Assembly: GCA_030544215.1 (NCBI GenBank)
Contig: JARZZO010000014.1
Coordinates: 19,130,234-19,194,233, forward strand
Direction: 5' to 3'
From: Zantedeschia hybrid cultivar
Lineage: Eukaryota; Streptophyta; Magnoliopsida; Alismatales; Araceae
DNA length: 64,000 nt
The notes below the pieces were generated by a model. That model had not been told where the DNA came from. It did not search any database and saw nothing but the letters and a program-made list of their open reading frames with translations. Positions 1 to 10,563 of this stretch are shown here, in pieces (the first letter of the stretch is position 1; every line of letters starts with the position of its first letter). Position numbers and translations under genes: made by a program.

Positions 1-1
1 A

Positions 2-268
2 CCATACTCCTTTCCAAAGGAAAAGACCAAAGAACTCTTCGAGTTATGTATGAGCAGAAAAGTAATTATTCTGCCCAAGCCAAAAAGGGAAGAAGAAATA
101 CATCGGGTAGATGCACCTAATTACTGCCCATACCACCGCTTCATCACCCATCCAATTGAACGTTGCTTTATGTTCAAAGATGAAGTAGAAAAGCTTATTC
201 AAGAAGGAAAGATAAATATGGGGAAATACCTGGTAAATCCCCCACAGCCACATACGATTACACATTGA
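2..268 (+). pseudogene. Ty3/gypsy (Tat-like) gag C-terminal fragment
   Basis: The frame is open from the window edge, so the protein starts upstream; the first Met, at 50, is probably internal. The segment has the pattern common at the end of plant Tat-type gag proteins: a 'LPKPKR' stretch, then Cys-Pro-Tyr-His-Arg, a His-Pro pair, a second Cys (ERCFMFK) and a 'VEKLIQEGKI' helix. This is the zinc-knuckle-like C-x2-H-x-H-x4-C region before the protease in related elements. It ends at a TGA at 266-268, and no protease, reverse transcriptase or integrase frame follows within the next 5 kb before the LTR. In this part the element is therefore gag-only or heavily deleted. Seen: motif and stop. Known: similarity to Tat gag. 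Inferred: non-autonomous status. Confidence 0.7.
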
Positions 269-326
269 GTGTAATTCGCAGATCCATGAGCAAAAAAAAA
301 AAGAAAAAAAGAAAAAAAAAAAAACT

Positions 327-575
327 TTGGGGCTTAAAAATGGGGTGCCCCGACAGACTTGATTGGTCCCGCTCCTGTGAGGGGCCAATTAAGGGCAAAA
401 AAGTCTAAAACCCAGCTGAGGTGAAAACCCGAAAGGGCGCTTCAGGCAAAAATGGGTGAACCCTGCTGTGTGAAAACCCGCAAGGGCGCACAGGCAAAAA
501 TAAAAGGGGCTAGCTTCGGTGAAAACTCGTAAGAGCGCCGATGTTAGTATTGTATATTAATAAAAAAAAAAAAAA
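327..575 (+). repeat. Diverged copy of the ~245-bp internal repeat
   Basis: This block begins 'ggggcttaaaaatggggtgc' and carries the same modules as the three copies at 3353-4065: two 'gtgaaaacccg..agggcgc' modules, the 'ccgctgtgtgaaaacccgc'-type module and a terminal oligo(A). It is more diverged than the later copies are from each other, so it is probably an older duplicate. It lies directly after the gag fragment. Confidence 0.75.
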
Positions 576-1040
576 AAAACAGCATCCTGCAACCCGTCGG
601 GGGACAACGCATTAAAGTTATTTGCGCCAAGAAAAGCCAATAATGTTCGTACGCGAATACATAGGCTCATAAAGCCGCATATTTGTTCCCCGACGGGGGG
701 AGAACTCTCTCAGCCTGTTGAGGGTAGAGATCGAGTTTTCCCACATCCCTACCCAGGGAGGATATCAGAGTCGCCAATGACGAATAAACCCTTGGTACCA
801 CACTGGTGGTACAATAATGTCCCATCAAGGGCTACGACCGAGGCGATGATGACGATGACCTCCCGACCCGGTAAGGAAGTGGGAAAACTCGCCCTTCTAA
901 TCGATACAGCCTGAGGAGATTATCCCCGTTCCTGTTATACCCAAGGCAAATACACAGGCATATTCTTGAAAGATGTCACATAATTGTGGGTGATTCACCT
1001 CGAAAGAAAATATTTGCCGTCAAAAATATCATGCAATGCA
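576..1040. other. Non-coding spacer of the gypsy element
   Basis: No convincing reading frame is visible. It is moderately GC-rich, contains short inverted motifs such as 'ccgtcgggggacaacg' / 'ccccgacgggggg', and joins the gag fragment and repeat block to the 30-bp array. It is probably part of the internal region of the same retrotransposon. Confidence 0.5.
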
Positions 1041-2040
1041 GAATTCACAATTCGCCCGCGGAAGGCGTTAAACTCCGGAATTAGCCTACGGGAGGCGTTA
1101 AATCCCGAAAATTCATATATTCGCCCGCGGAAGGCGTTAAACTCCGGAATTAGCCTACGGGAGGCGTTAAATCCCGAAAATTCATATATTCGCCCGCGGA
1201 AGGCGTTAAACTCCGGAATTTGCCTACGGGAGGCATTAAATCCCAGAATTCATAATTCGCCCACGGAAGGCGTTAAACTCCGGCATTCGCCCGCGGAAGG
1301 CGTTAAACTCCGGCATTCGCCCACGGAAGGCGTTAAACTCCGGCATTCGCCCGCGGAAGGCGTTAAACTCCGACATTCGCCCACGGAAGGCGTTAAACTC
1401 CGGCATTCGCCCGCGGAAGGCGTTAAACTCCGACATTCGCCCACGGAAGGCGTTAAACTCCGGCATTCGCCTACGGAAGGCGTTAAACTCCGGCATTCGC
1501 CCACGGAAGGCGTTAAACTCCGGCATTCGCCCACGGAAGGCGTTAAACTCCGACATTCGCCCATGGAAGGCGTTAAACTCCGGCATTCGCCCACGGAAGG
1601 CGTTAAACTCCGGAATCTGCCCCGGGGAGGCGTTATACCCTGAAGATTTTCATATTCGCCCGCGGAAGGCGTTAAACTCCGGCATTCGCCCACGGAAGGC
1701 GTTAAACTCCGGCATTCGCCCGCGGAAGGCGTTAAACTCCGGCATTCGCCCGCGGAAGGCGTTAAACTCCGGAATCTGCCCCGGGGAGGCATTATACCCT
1801 GAAGATTTCCATATTCGCCCACGGAAGGCGTTAAACTCCGGCATTCGCCCACGGAAGGCGTTAAACTCCGGCATTCGCCCGCGGAAGGCGTAAAACTCCG
1901 GCATTCGCCCGCGGAAGGCGTTAAACTCCGGCATTCGCCCGCGGAAGGCGTTAAACTCCGACATTCGCCCGCGGAAGGCGTTAAACTCCGGAATCTGCCC
2001 CGGGGAGGCGTTATACCCTGAAGATTTTCATAGCCGCCCT
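1041..2040. repeat. 30-bp tandem repeat array (~33 units)
   Basis: The core unit contains 'ttcgcccgcggaaggcgtta' followed by 'aactccggca', 30 bp in all. Variants alternate ccgcgg, ccacgg and cctacgg. Variant 'cggaatctgccccggggagg' units mark higher-order boundaries near 1615, 1775 and 1995, giving super-repeats of about 160-220 bp. Because 30 is a multiple of 3, the array is open in several frames on both strands and produces long spurious ORFs. Minisatellites between coding region and 3' LTR are known in plant Tat/Ogre-type retrotransposons. Confidence 0.95.
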
Positions 2041-2640
2041 GAGAAGGCAATATATCCTAAATCCTCCCCTTGGCTTAAACTAGTCCCACCGGTATGCCAT
2101 AAAGGGGTTGAAAATTTTCTTTGCCCCAAGGAGGCATTGTATCCTAAAGTCTTCCCTGAGCATACGCCAGTCCCGCTGGCATGCCATAAAAGGGTTGAAA
2201 ATTTTCCTATCGCCCCGAGGAGGCAATGTATCCTGAATCTTCCCTGGGCATACATTAGTCCCATCGGCATACCCATATGCTATAGTCCCATCGGCGTGCT
2301 GAAGGCGGTCGAATTCGCCCCAAAGGGACATTATACCCTAATATTGCCCCTGGTATACGCTAGTCCCACTGGTGTGCCTTGGTGGCCTGGAAATCCATAT
2401 TCGCCTACAGGAGGCTTTATAGCCTGAAAATTCATAATTCGCCTACGGGAGGCTTTAAATCCTAGAATTCATATTTCGCCCGCAGGAGGCTTTAAATCCT
2501 AGAATTCATATTTCGCCTGCCGGAGGCTTTGAATCCTGAAGTTCATATTTTGCCTACGGGAGGCATTAAAGCCCGGAATTCGCCTCTGGGGGGCATTGTG
2601 TCTCAAAATATTTGGTCTTCGGGAGCCGTTGTATCCCAAA
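2041..2640. repeat. Degenerate extension of the array
   Basis: 2041-2395 holds diverged modules ('agtcccaccggtatgccata', 'gccccgaggaggca') spaced about 90-100 bp apart. From about 2395 to 2640 there are roughly 36-bp units with the core 'gcccgcaggaggctttaaat'. The shared 'cg-ggaggc-ttaaa-cc' core suggests descent from the same ancestor as the 30-bp array. Confidence 0.75.
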
Positions 2641-2679
2641 TCCACGGCTACCTAGAGCCCCCGTTTCTCGAAAACTACA

Positions 2680-3290
2680 TATAATTTCTTATCGGCTCAC
2701 AGGGAGGCCTCAGTTCCCAACATAAATTCCTTATCGGTTCTCAGGGAAGACTCAGTTCCCCACATATATTTCTTATCGGTTCTTAGGGAAGACTCAATTC
2801 TCTACATATATTTCTTATCGGTTCTCAGGGAAGACTCAGTTCCCTACATATATTTCTTATCGGTTCTCAGGGAAGACTCAATTCCCCACATATATTTCTT
2901 ATCGGTTCTTAGGGAAGACTCAATTCTCTACATATATTTCTTATCGGTTCTCAGGGAAGACTCAGTTCCCTACATATATTTCTTATCGGCTCACAGGGAA
3001 GACTCAGTTCCCCACATATATTTCTTATCGGTTCTTAGGGAAGACTCAATTCTCTACATATATTTCTTATCGGTTCTCAGGGAAGACTCAGTTCCCTACA
3101 TATATTTCTTATCGGTTCTCAGGGAAGACTCAATTCCCCACATATATCTCTTATCGGCTCACAGGGAGGCCTCAGTTCCCTACATATATTCCTTATCGGT
3201 TCTCAGGGAAGACTCAGTTCCCTACATAAAATTCATTATCGGTTCTCAGGGAAGACTTAGTTCCCTACATATATTTCTGAGCGGTTATCA
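2680..3290. repeat. 42-bp tandem repeat array (~14 units)
   Basis: The unit contains 'tttcttatcggttctcaggg' then 'aagactcagttccctacata'. Successive copies are spaced exactly 42 bp, with ct/cc variants at the 3' edge. 'Cagggaggcctcag' variants recur near 2700 and 3160. The array sits next to the 30-bp one and before the oligo(A)-bounded 245-bp repeats, so the element carries three unrelated arrays in series. Confidence 0.95.
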
Positions 3291-3352
3291 GGGAAACCGT
3301 AATTCTCCACCAAAAAAATAATAATAATAATAACAATAAAAAAAAAAAAAAA

Positions 3353-4065
3353 GGAGCTTAAAAATGAGGTGCTCCGACGGACTTAATCGATCTCGTCCTC
3401 AAAAGGATCGGTTAAGGGTAAAAATGTCTTATACCCAGCTAAGGTGAAAACCCGAAAGGGCACCTTAGGCAAAATCGGGTAACCCCGCTGTGTGAAAACC
3501 CGCAAGGGCACACAGGCAAAAATAAGAGGGGGCTAATACTGGTGAAAACCTGAAAAGGCGCTGGTATTAGTTGAAAAAAAAAAAAAAAAAAAAAAAAGGA
3601 GCTTAAAAATGAGGTGCTCCGACGGACTTAATCGATCTCATTCTCAAAAGGGGTCGGTTAAGGGTAAAAATGTCTTATACCCAGCTAAGGTGAAAACCCG
3701 AAAGGGCACCTTAGGCAAAATCGGGTAACCCCGCTGTGTGAAAACCCGCAAGGGCGCACAGGCAAAAATAAGAGGGGGGCTAATATTGGTGAAAACCTGA
3801 AAGGGCGCTGGTATTAGTTTTAAAAAAAAAAAAAAAAAAAAAAAATGGGGCTTAAAAACGAGATGCCCCGACGGACTTAATCGATCTCGTCCTCAAAGGG
3901 ATCGGTTAAGGGTAAAAATGTCTTATACCCAGCTAAGGTGAAAACCCGAAAGGGCACCTTAGGCAAAATCGGGTAACCCCGCTGTGTGAAAACCCGCAAG
4001 GGCGCACAGGTAAAAATAAGAGGGGGGCTAATACTGGTGAAAACCTGAAAAGGCGCTAGTATTAG
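3353..4065. repeat. Three tandem ~245-bp repeats with oligo(A) borders
   Basis: Copies start near 3353, 3598 and 3847. Each begins g-g-(a/g)-g-c-t-t-a-a-a-a-a and contains three 'gtgaaaacc(c/t)g..aggg' modules. Each copy is preceded by a run of about 15-25 A. The copies are highly similar, so the duplication is recent. The GTGAAAACCCGAAAGGG motif is widespread in 3' regions of plant gypsy elements (recalled, not searched). Confidence 0.9.
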
Positions 4066-5293
4066 TTACATAAGAAAGAGAGAATACGTGCAACATATAA
4101 TAAATGGTCCGTACCACTCAAACTTAGCATTTATCTTCAGCAGAATATTTGCGATACACTGGAGCAATGTTGGAGTTCGAGATGAACACGCAGGGTAGTT
4201 TGAGTTCTTCAGCAAATGGAAAACTTCAATCCTGTTGAAGAAATTCGACTCCACCCCCGGAATATCAGTCGAAGCGGTGTTCGATGGTCGCCACAAAATG
4301 AGAATTCTCCCTCCAGTGGAGCCTCAGGAACATATGCATTCTGACGCAGAGCGGCGATATGGGTGTCCGCGATACCAGAAAGGACAATGTCCTTCTGATA
4401 TTGGAAGCATAGGAGCTTCTGCAACCCAAGCTGCACAGCCTGTCTCGATAGTTTCAGTCTCGGCTCGCTTTGGCCAAGAGTTACTCGACAATTAGTAGGA
4501 AGGGGATATTGTCCTCCCCATGCCCTGCCATATGAGGAACTCCCATGAAGGCCATGAAGACAAAGACAACAAGTTACAAGAAGATAGAGAGATGAAGTCA
4601 GCGCCAGAGAGCTACAATAAAAGTCTCGAAAAGCAAAAATCGACCGAGTCCTAATAAAGTCATAGGACAAAGTCAAATTGCTATGAACCAGATATTAGGC
4701 CAGTCCAGAACGCTTCGTGCGGAGCTCCTGGAAATGCCAATATAAGGTACTGATACCCCAAGATAGAGCAAATGCCGGAAGAATTAAACGACTCGCCTGT
4801 GTATTCTTAAGGAGTCTCCATGTCGTGAAGGCCAAGAGATCTCCTAGAATCCAAGTAAACGTCGAAAGATTCAAATGGCATAAACTCTCGCAGAACCTCC
4901 AAGTCGCGAAGGCCAAGAGGATTCCCATAATCAGAGGGGTAGACACTTTCAAATATATTCGGAAAGTCGAAAAGTTATGAAAACAGGACTTCCTGGACAT
5001 AGTTTGAGGTGTCTAAGTACCAAAATTGAGCGTCATCAAGACCCAGACAAGCTCAGATGGGGCATATGTACAGCAAACCAAAGCAATATATCGCCTGGCA
5101 TATATGAGACAACGGTTGACTTCCCCCGATAGCCGTAAATACATGAGGCGAGAAACGGGAATTCATCAAGATAATACCGGCATGCCGCATTTGAGAATTC
5201 CTCAAGCATGCAAAATGATGATTCTTGTAGCCGAATGGGACACGGGACATGCACCGTCGTCTTCACCTCCGGCACATGTCCCGTGGGGGGCAT
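4066..5293 (+). other. 3' non-coding region of gypsy element up to polypurine tract
   Basis: Short frames here carry no recognisable domain. The segment ends in the purine-rich 'ccgtggggggcatt' directly before 'tgttggaacc', the expected arrangement of a polypurine tract followed by a 3' LTR. I see no pol coding sequence. Confidence 0.55.
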
Positions 5294-6304
5294 TTGTTGG
5301 AACCTCTTTTTTTACAAAAGAAGGGGCAAAAGGGAAGGGGAGAAGCCCCCCACCGGTTGGGGAACCACCCACCGGTTCCAAGAGGGAAACCGGTGGGGGG
5401 GGAAGAGAGGCTCCCTCCCTCTCTTTCTCCTTTAAAAAATTCAGAATGGGGGGGGAGAGTTAATTAAAAAGAGGGGAGTTAAATGGGGGATCTTAACCCC
5501 ATTCACATGGGTTGAGAATCCCATGCAGAAACCCTCCTAAATCCTATCCCAAACCCCTTTCACATGGGGCCAAAACATAAAGTTAATGGGGTTAAATCCC
5601 TTTCACACCTAGCCCAAACCTGCAATTAATGGGCAAAACCCCCCTTTTCACACTGGAAATCTGAAAACCAAAGAGATTGAGCTCATTAAGAGCCAAAAAG
5701 GTGGGAAAAGAGGAGCATGGGGAGGGGAGAACCCCCCACCGGTTGCCCAAAACCGGTGGGGGAGACCCCCCACCGGTTCCCAACCGGTGGGGGGTCCAGC
5801 CGGTGGCCATCCCCCCCACCGGTTGGAACCGGTGGGGGTGCCCACTTCCCCCCCTCTCTCTCCTTTATTTGCTCTCTCTCTCTCACCCCTCTTGCCATCC
5901 ATTGGCCAATATGAAATAAAAAATAAAAAGAGGGGAGGAGAGATGATGGAACCGGTGGGTACCCCCCACCTCAAAGAATTCGGGTAGGTACCCCCACCGG
6001 TTGAGGCCCCCATGGCCTATAAATACCCCCCAAGGGGTAAGGAGAAAGGCATGCCCATTTGGCCCAAAATTCCCTAGGGGAGACTCTGCCAATTTGAAGA
6101 CCAAATCCGGTGCTCTTGCCCGGGTTTGCTGCGATTTGGAGGCGATATTTTCTTGGAGGGCTCTCTTCCTAAGGTTTATTCCTAAGGGGAAGCTCTGCCA
6201 AATTTATGTTGTAAAATCACCGTCCTATAAGACGGGATTATGCCGAAATAATGAATGAAATGCCCATGTTGTTCTTTGAGCATATGTGTGTGCATGTGTG
6301 TTCA
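5294..6304 (+). mobile_element. Probable 3' LTR of the gypsy element
   Basis: It starts TGTTGG after a polypurine tract. TATAAATA at 6018-6025 is a plausible LTR promoter, with transcription start about 30 bp on. About eleven ACCGGT sites lie between 5350 and 6002, many as inverted pairs. The 3' end is uncertain: I place it at the '..gtgtgttca' near 6304 only because LTRs usually end in CA. The 5' LTR is outside the window, so neither LTR identity nor the target duplication can be tested. A solo or nested LTR is an alternative. Confidence 0.6.
6018..6025 (+). promoter_or_regulatory. LTR TATA box
   Basis: TATAAATA lies in a GC-rich context inside the LTR, in the orientation of the gag fragment. 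It is a typical plant core-promoter sequence; activity is inferred. Confidence 0.5.
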
Positions 6305-7620
6305 TGGACTTAATATTTAAGTAACACTATGTTACTATATTTTCATATGCAAAATAATTAGTTTTATAACTAATTAAAATACATAAAACCTATAATTAAA
6401 TATTCTAAAATATCATTGGCCTCACCCCATACATAACTAATCTTAAACTCATAATTAAAACTTAATAATGAAACATTAACTCATAAAATAATATACTTAA
6501 GTTAAAAATGACTTAAATACTCCACATACTTAATTAATTAATAAAATCTGCGAAAATTATCTAAAATTAATAAAATAAATATAAAAATCAGAAAAATTCT
6601 GTAAAAATCAGTAACACACAGTAAAAATCAGAAAACAAAATCTGAAAATTACATAAATCCAAAACATAACTTAAATATCCTTCATATACCTAATTAATTA
6701 GTAAAAATCAGTAAAATTAATAAAAAAATCAGTAAAATTCAGTAAAAACCAGTAAAAAACAGAGAACCAAATCTGAAAATACATAAAATTCTGAAATGAC
6801 TAAAATGCCCCTAAAGCTTGATACAAATTACAAAAATACCCTCATACATGTTAAAAATCTGTAAAAATCACAGAAAATCCTTAAAAATATCAAAATCTCT
6901 CATATGACCAAAATACCCTCCAAACTTTAATAAGATGGGTAAAATTACCAAAATACCCTCAATATGATAAAAATAAATAAAAATCTCAGAAAAATATAAA
7001 AATAGACTTTAAGTCTAAAAATCAAATTTGGGTAAAATTACTAAGATACCCTTACAATCCAAACACACTTGAAATAACCCTAAAATGCCTCCTAAGGTTT
7101 TGAAACCTTCCTGAATCACTAAAACTCATTTCATACACTTAAATAACCATAATCTCCCTATACCCTCCAACTTGACATAATTACAAAAATACCCTTATGG
7201 GTCTAAAATACTTGGAATCAACCCAGAATACTTGGAGTCAATCCAATATACTTGGAATTAATCCAGATAGCTTGGAATCAATCCAAAATCATATAAACAC
7301 ATCCTAAACTTGGGTGAGGCCAAGAGTTTAACCTAAAATATATCTTCATATGCATGCGCTGCCTATAGTAGTAGTTTTGCATGATTAAGGGCATCATCCG
7401 GACGGTTAATCAAGGGTTGCCGAGCAGTCGCTCAGCGTAATTAACACTGACCGAGGTCAGTGGAGAGAGGTCATATACTCGAATCTTCGCTTGATTCGAA
7501 GTCCCGGATTCCCTGAGGGCTAATCCCAAGCTCTCATAGTCCGATAATAAAATATAAAACCGACCTATAAATCCTCTAGATAAAAACAAAAAAAATAGAT
7601 TTCCGAATAATCCGACATAG
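6305..7620. other. AT-rich gene-free DNA
   Basis: No coding frame is visible. 6340-7080 is rich in short motifs such as 'aaaaatcagtaaaa' and 'accaaaataccctc', like the AT-rich LTR or spacer DNA of other plant gypsy elements. 7200-7285 has four short imperfect repeats of 'cttggaatcaatcca'. 7380-7520 is more complex in base composition and may be another retroelement fragment. Confidence 0.4.
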
Positions 7621-7669
7621 GAGAGATGTGTCTAGGTCAGGTCCCAAACACCGCCCTACGCACTGCTCG

Positions 7670-7860
7670 CCTATGCCTGCTCGCCCTCTGTTCGCCGAGG
7701 CCGCCGCCGCCTGACCCATCCCCGCTCGCCTGCTTGCCCTCTGCTCGCCCACGCCTGCTCGCCCTCTGTTTGCCGAGGCCGCCGCCGCCCGACCCATCCC
7801 CGCTCGCCTGCTCGCCCTCTGTTCGTCCACGCCGCCGCCGCCCGACCCATCCCCAAGACC
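7670..7860. repeat. GC-rich tandem minisatellite
   Basis: About three imperfect copies contain 'ctgctcgccctctgttcgcc' followed by 'gccgccgcc(c/t)gacccatcccc', at spacings of about 50-80 bp. They lie just upstream of copia coding sequence. The block is open on both strands, which gives spurious ORFs. Origin unknown. Confidence 0.7.
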
Positions 7861-7889
7861 TACCACGCCTAGCCGCAGCCCTACGCCCT

Positions 7890-10365
7890 GACCAGTTCCA
7901 CTCATCCGTTCATGTGCAGACTCATTCCTTGACTCCTGCTGTTCCAATTCCTATTTTACCTGATGTGCTTCCTTCTGACTCTGCCATTGTCACTGATAAT
8001 GAGGTTGTTGTGTCCCTGGATAATGACCAACGGTATAGACAGGTTTATCAGCGGTGAGAGAAAGGTCCACCACAGAATGCACCACTATCTTCTTCCCCGT
8101 CGGAGGCTCTTTCACCTGATGAGTCATTTTCCTTACCTGCGTCCGATCTGCATTTCCCTATTGCTCTTCGGAAAGTAGGGCTGTCAACGGAGCGGATACC
8201 ACAGTATCCGACTCCGCTCCGTTTAATATTATCCGAATATCCGATTCCGGATACTATCTGACGGATAATAAATTTTTCTATCCGAATTCGACTCCGCCGG
8301 ATAGTATTTGAATTCGGATAATAAGTCGAATACTTATATATTTCAACTTTGTCCTATAATTTAATTTAATGACTTTTAAGTTTTATTTTTTGCATAGTCC
8401 ATGAATATCATAGATTTAAATTAATACATATTCAAGTTATAAATATCTAGAAAAATTTAAATAATTTGAATGCTTCATTAAATACACCTTAGATAATAAC
8501 AAATGCTTAAATAGTTTATCTAAATTAGTAAAACCACTAAAAATAAAAAAATACAAGAAACTTTATTATTATCGCTCAACATGTCTTAAGCATACTTCAA
8601 ATATTGAATTACCACTTATTTAAATATATAAATATCATTAAAATTAAAATAATTTATTAAAATACATTATCGGTCGGATAATAATCGGAGCGGGTATCTA
8701 TTTTCCGTTTCCGCTTCGAATGTTAATCGGATAATTAAACAGATATTCGGATATGTCTGCTGGATGTCTTAATCGGATAAATATCCGACTAATCGGATGC
8801 AGATACGAATCGGAGTCGGATAATATCCGGATCCGTTGACAGTCCTATCGGAAAGGAGTACGTTCAGTTAAAAGTATTTACCAATATCCTATTGGTAACT
8901 TTGTTTCTTATCACTCATTGCATCCTTCTTTCCGTCAGTTTGCTTTGTCTATTTCTGCTGTGCCTATTCCCAGGTCTGTATCTGAAGCTTTTTCTCAACC
9001 GAAATGGAAAGCTGCTATGGATGATGAAATGCAAGCCTTGATTTCACGAGGAACTTGGACTACTTTGAAACCTTTTCACCTGTAGCCCGGTTGAATTCTG
9101 TTCGGGTTCTTTTCTCTCTGGCTGTGAATCAGGGATGGCGGATGATCAAATGGATGTCAAAAATGCCTTCTTGTATGGGGATCTTCAGGAAGAGGTCTAT
9201 ATGGAGCAACCTCCAGGGTATGCTGCTCAGGGGGAGTTAGTGTGCAAATTGAAGAAGGCCATTTATGGTCTTAAACAGAGTCTGAGGGCTTGGTTTGACA
9301 AGTTTAGTCACATTGCTTCTGGTGTTAGGTTGAAACGAAACCAAGCTGATCACTCTGTTTTCATTCGACATTCTTCTACTAGTATTGTCATCTTAGTTGT
9401 ATATGTTGATGATATGCTCCTCACAGGTAGTGATACACATGGGGTTGAAGAAATTCGGACATATTTAGAGAAGCATTTCGTAACAAAGAATCTAGGGAGA
9501 CCTCGCTACTTCCTAGGTATTGAGATAGCATTTGGAAAAGATGGTGTGTCTCTTTCACAGAGAAAGTATGCTCTTGATCTCCTTAAAGAGTTGGGGTTAC
9601 TTGACTGTAAACCCGTTGATACTCCTACAGTTACTCAGCAGGATTTGGATGTGGAAAATAGTCCAGACCTTGATGATGTTTCAAGGTATAGACGATTGTG
9701 TGGAAATCTCATTTATTTGACGGTCACAAGACCTGGTATTGCATTTGCTGTCGGAGTACTAAGTCAATTTATGCAGAAACCCAAGCAGTGTCATTGGGAA
9801 GCTGCTGTGAAGATCTTGCATTATATAAAGGCTGCCCCTGGAAGAGGATTATTGTACAAAAAGAATGGACACTTGAAGATTGAAGCTTTCTCAGATGCTG
9901 ACTATGCAGGATCTAAATTAGATAGACTATCTACTTCTGGATTCTGTACATATGTTGGTGGTAACCTAGTTACATGGAGGAGTAAGAAACAAAGTGTTGT
10001 GGCTAGATCAAGTGCTGAAGCCGAGTATAGAGCAATGGCTCAGACTGCTTGTGAGATGATGAGGCTCCAAAAGTTAATGTCTGACTTTGGAGTTAAGTCT
10101 ACTGAACCTATGGAGATGCACTGTGACAATCAAGCTGCCATTCCCATTGCTAAGAATCCTATGTTTCATGAACGTACGAAGCACATAGAGGTGGACTGTC
10201 ATTTTGTGAGAGATGCAGTTATGTCTTAGAAGATTAGTACTCCGTATACCCCTACTGATGATCAACTAGCTGATTTGTTTACTAAGTCTTTTGGGGTGTC
10301 TCGGTTCAATAATCTTTGTAACAAGCTGGGCATGATTGATATATATGCTCCAGCTTGAGGGGGAG
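7890..10365 (+). pseudogene. Broken Ty1/copia pol (linker, RT, RNase H)
   Basis: Copia polyprotein remnant. 7890-8167 encodes the low-complexity linker after integrase and is interrupted by the hAT-type element at 8176-8847. 8856-9054 resumes with 'SEAFSQPKWKAAMDDEM' and stops at 'RGTWT'. The next codons jump to 'DYFETFSPVARLNSVR', so the 'KWVYKVK..KARLVAKG' part of RT is deleted. A frameshift near 9130-9145 is followed by a long frame (9135-10229) with 'DVKNAFLYGDL', the YVDD catalytic motif near 9403, the RNase H 'SDADYAGSK' and 'SSAEAEYRAMA' motifs, and 'HERTKHIEVDCHFVRD'. A TAG at 10227-10229 interrupts 'TPYTPTDDQLADLFTK'; the frame then ends at 'GMIDIYAPA'. The copy is inactive through deletion, insertion, frameshift and stop. 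Confidence 0.93.
8168..8855. mobile_element. Non-autonomous hAT-type element with 8-bp TSD
   Basis: The element spans 8176-8847 (672 bp). Perfect target duplications 'tcggaaag' lie at 8168-8175 and 8848-8855. Terminal inverted repeats read TAGGGCTGTCAACGG on the left and TAGGACTGTCAACGG on the reverse complement of the right end. Subterminal DNA is packed with 'ggata'/'tatcc' motifs, typical of hAT transposase binding clusters. It contains no transposase frame. Removing the element and one duplication restores the copia 'ALRKG' codons, so the insertion postdates the copia copy. Confidence 0.93.
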
Positions 10366-10490
10366 TGTTAGAGTTCAGGATATTAGCTTTAGCTTATAGT
10401 GTTCCTAGGACACAATGTTTTGTGTGTCCAGGTATATAAGATATTGTTCTCCTCTATTAGGTTAATTGAATGAGATCTTTCCTCTAATCA
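10357..10490 (+). mobile_element. Copia polypurine tract and 3' LTR start
   Basis: The tract 'gagggggag' at 10357-10365 is followed by TGTTAGAG, the usual copia PPT/LTR junction. TATATAAG at 10433-10440 is a likely TATA box. The 3' end, near 'cctctaatca', is a guess, because no second LTR is available for comparison. Confidence 0.65.
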
Positions 10491-10514
10491 ACATCCTTGA
10501 AACTGGGACGAAAC

Positions 10515-10563
10515 TGACAGTAAATTTTTTGTCACCTTCCAAAAAAATTGACAGTAAATTTTT
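10515..10563. mobile_element. Ultra-short retroposon insertion with 15-bp TSD
   Basis: The 15-bp sequence 'tgacagtaaattttt' occurs at 10515-10529 and again at 10549-10563. Between them lie 19 bp, 'tgtcaccttccaaaaaaat', ending in seven A. This looks like target-primed insertion of an almost completely 5'-truncated poly(A) RNA. A local duplication is the alternative. Confidence 0.55.

Noticed and set aside
984..2050. Long repetitive ORFs on both strands (219 and 266 codons)
   Set aside because: They are translations of the 30-bp array. The unit is a multiple of three, so frames stay open by chance, and both strands are equally open.
1041..3290. CRISPR-like regular repeats
   Set aside because: The units are directly adjacent with no unique spacers, and the window is plant nuclear DNA.
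5026..6104. Many overlapping Pro/Gly-rich ORFs
   Set aside because: They are artefacts of GC-rich ACCGGT palindromes in the LTR, open on both strands without any domain.
7576..8057. Proline-rich 143-codon and opposite 123-codon ORFs
   Set aside because: They derive from a GC-rich minisatellite. Only the last part of the plus frame has copia character.
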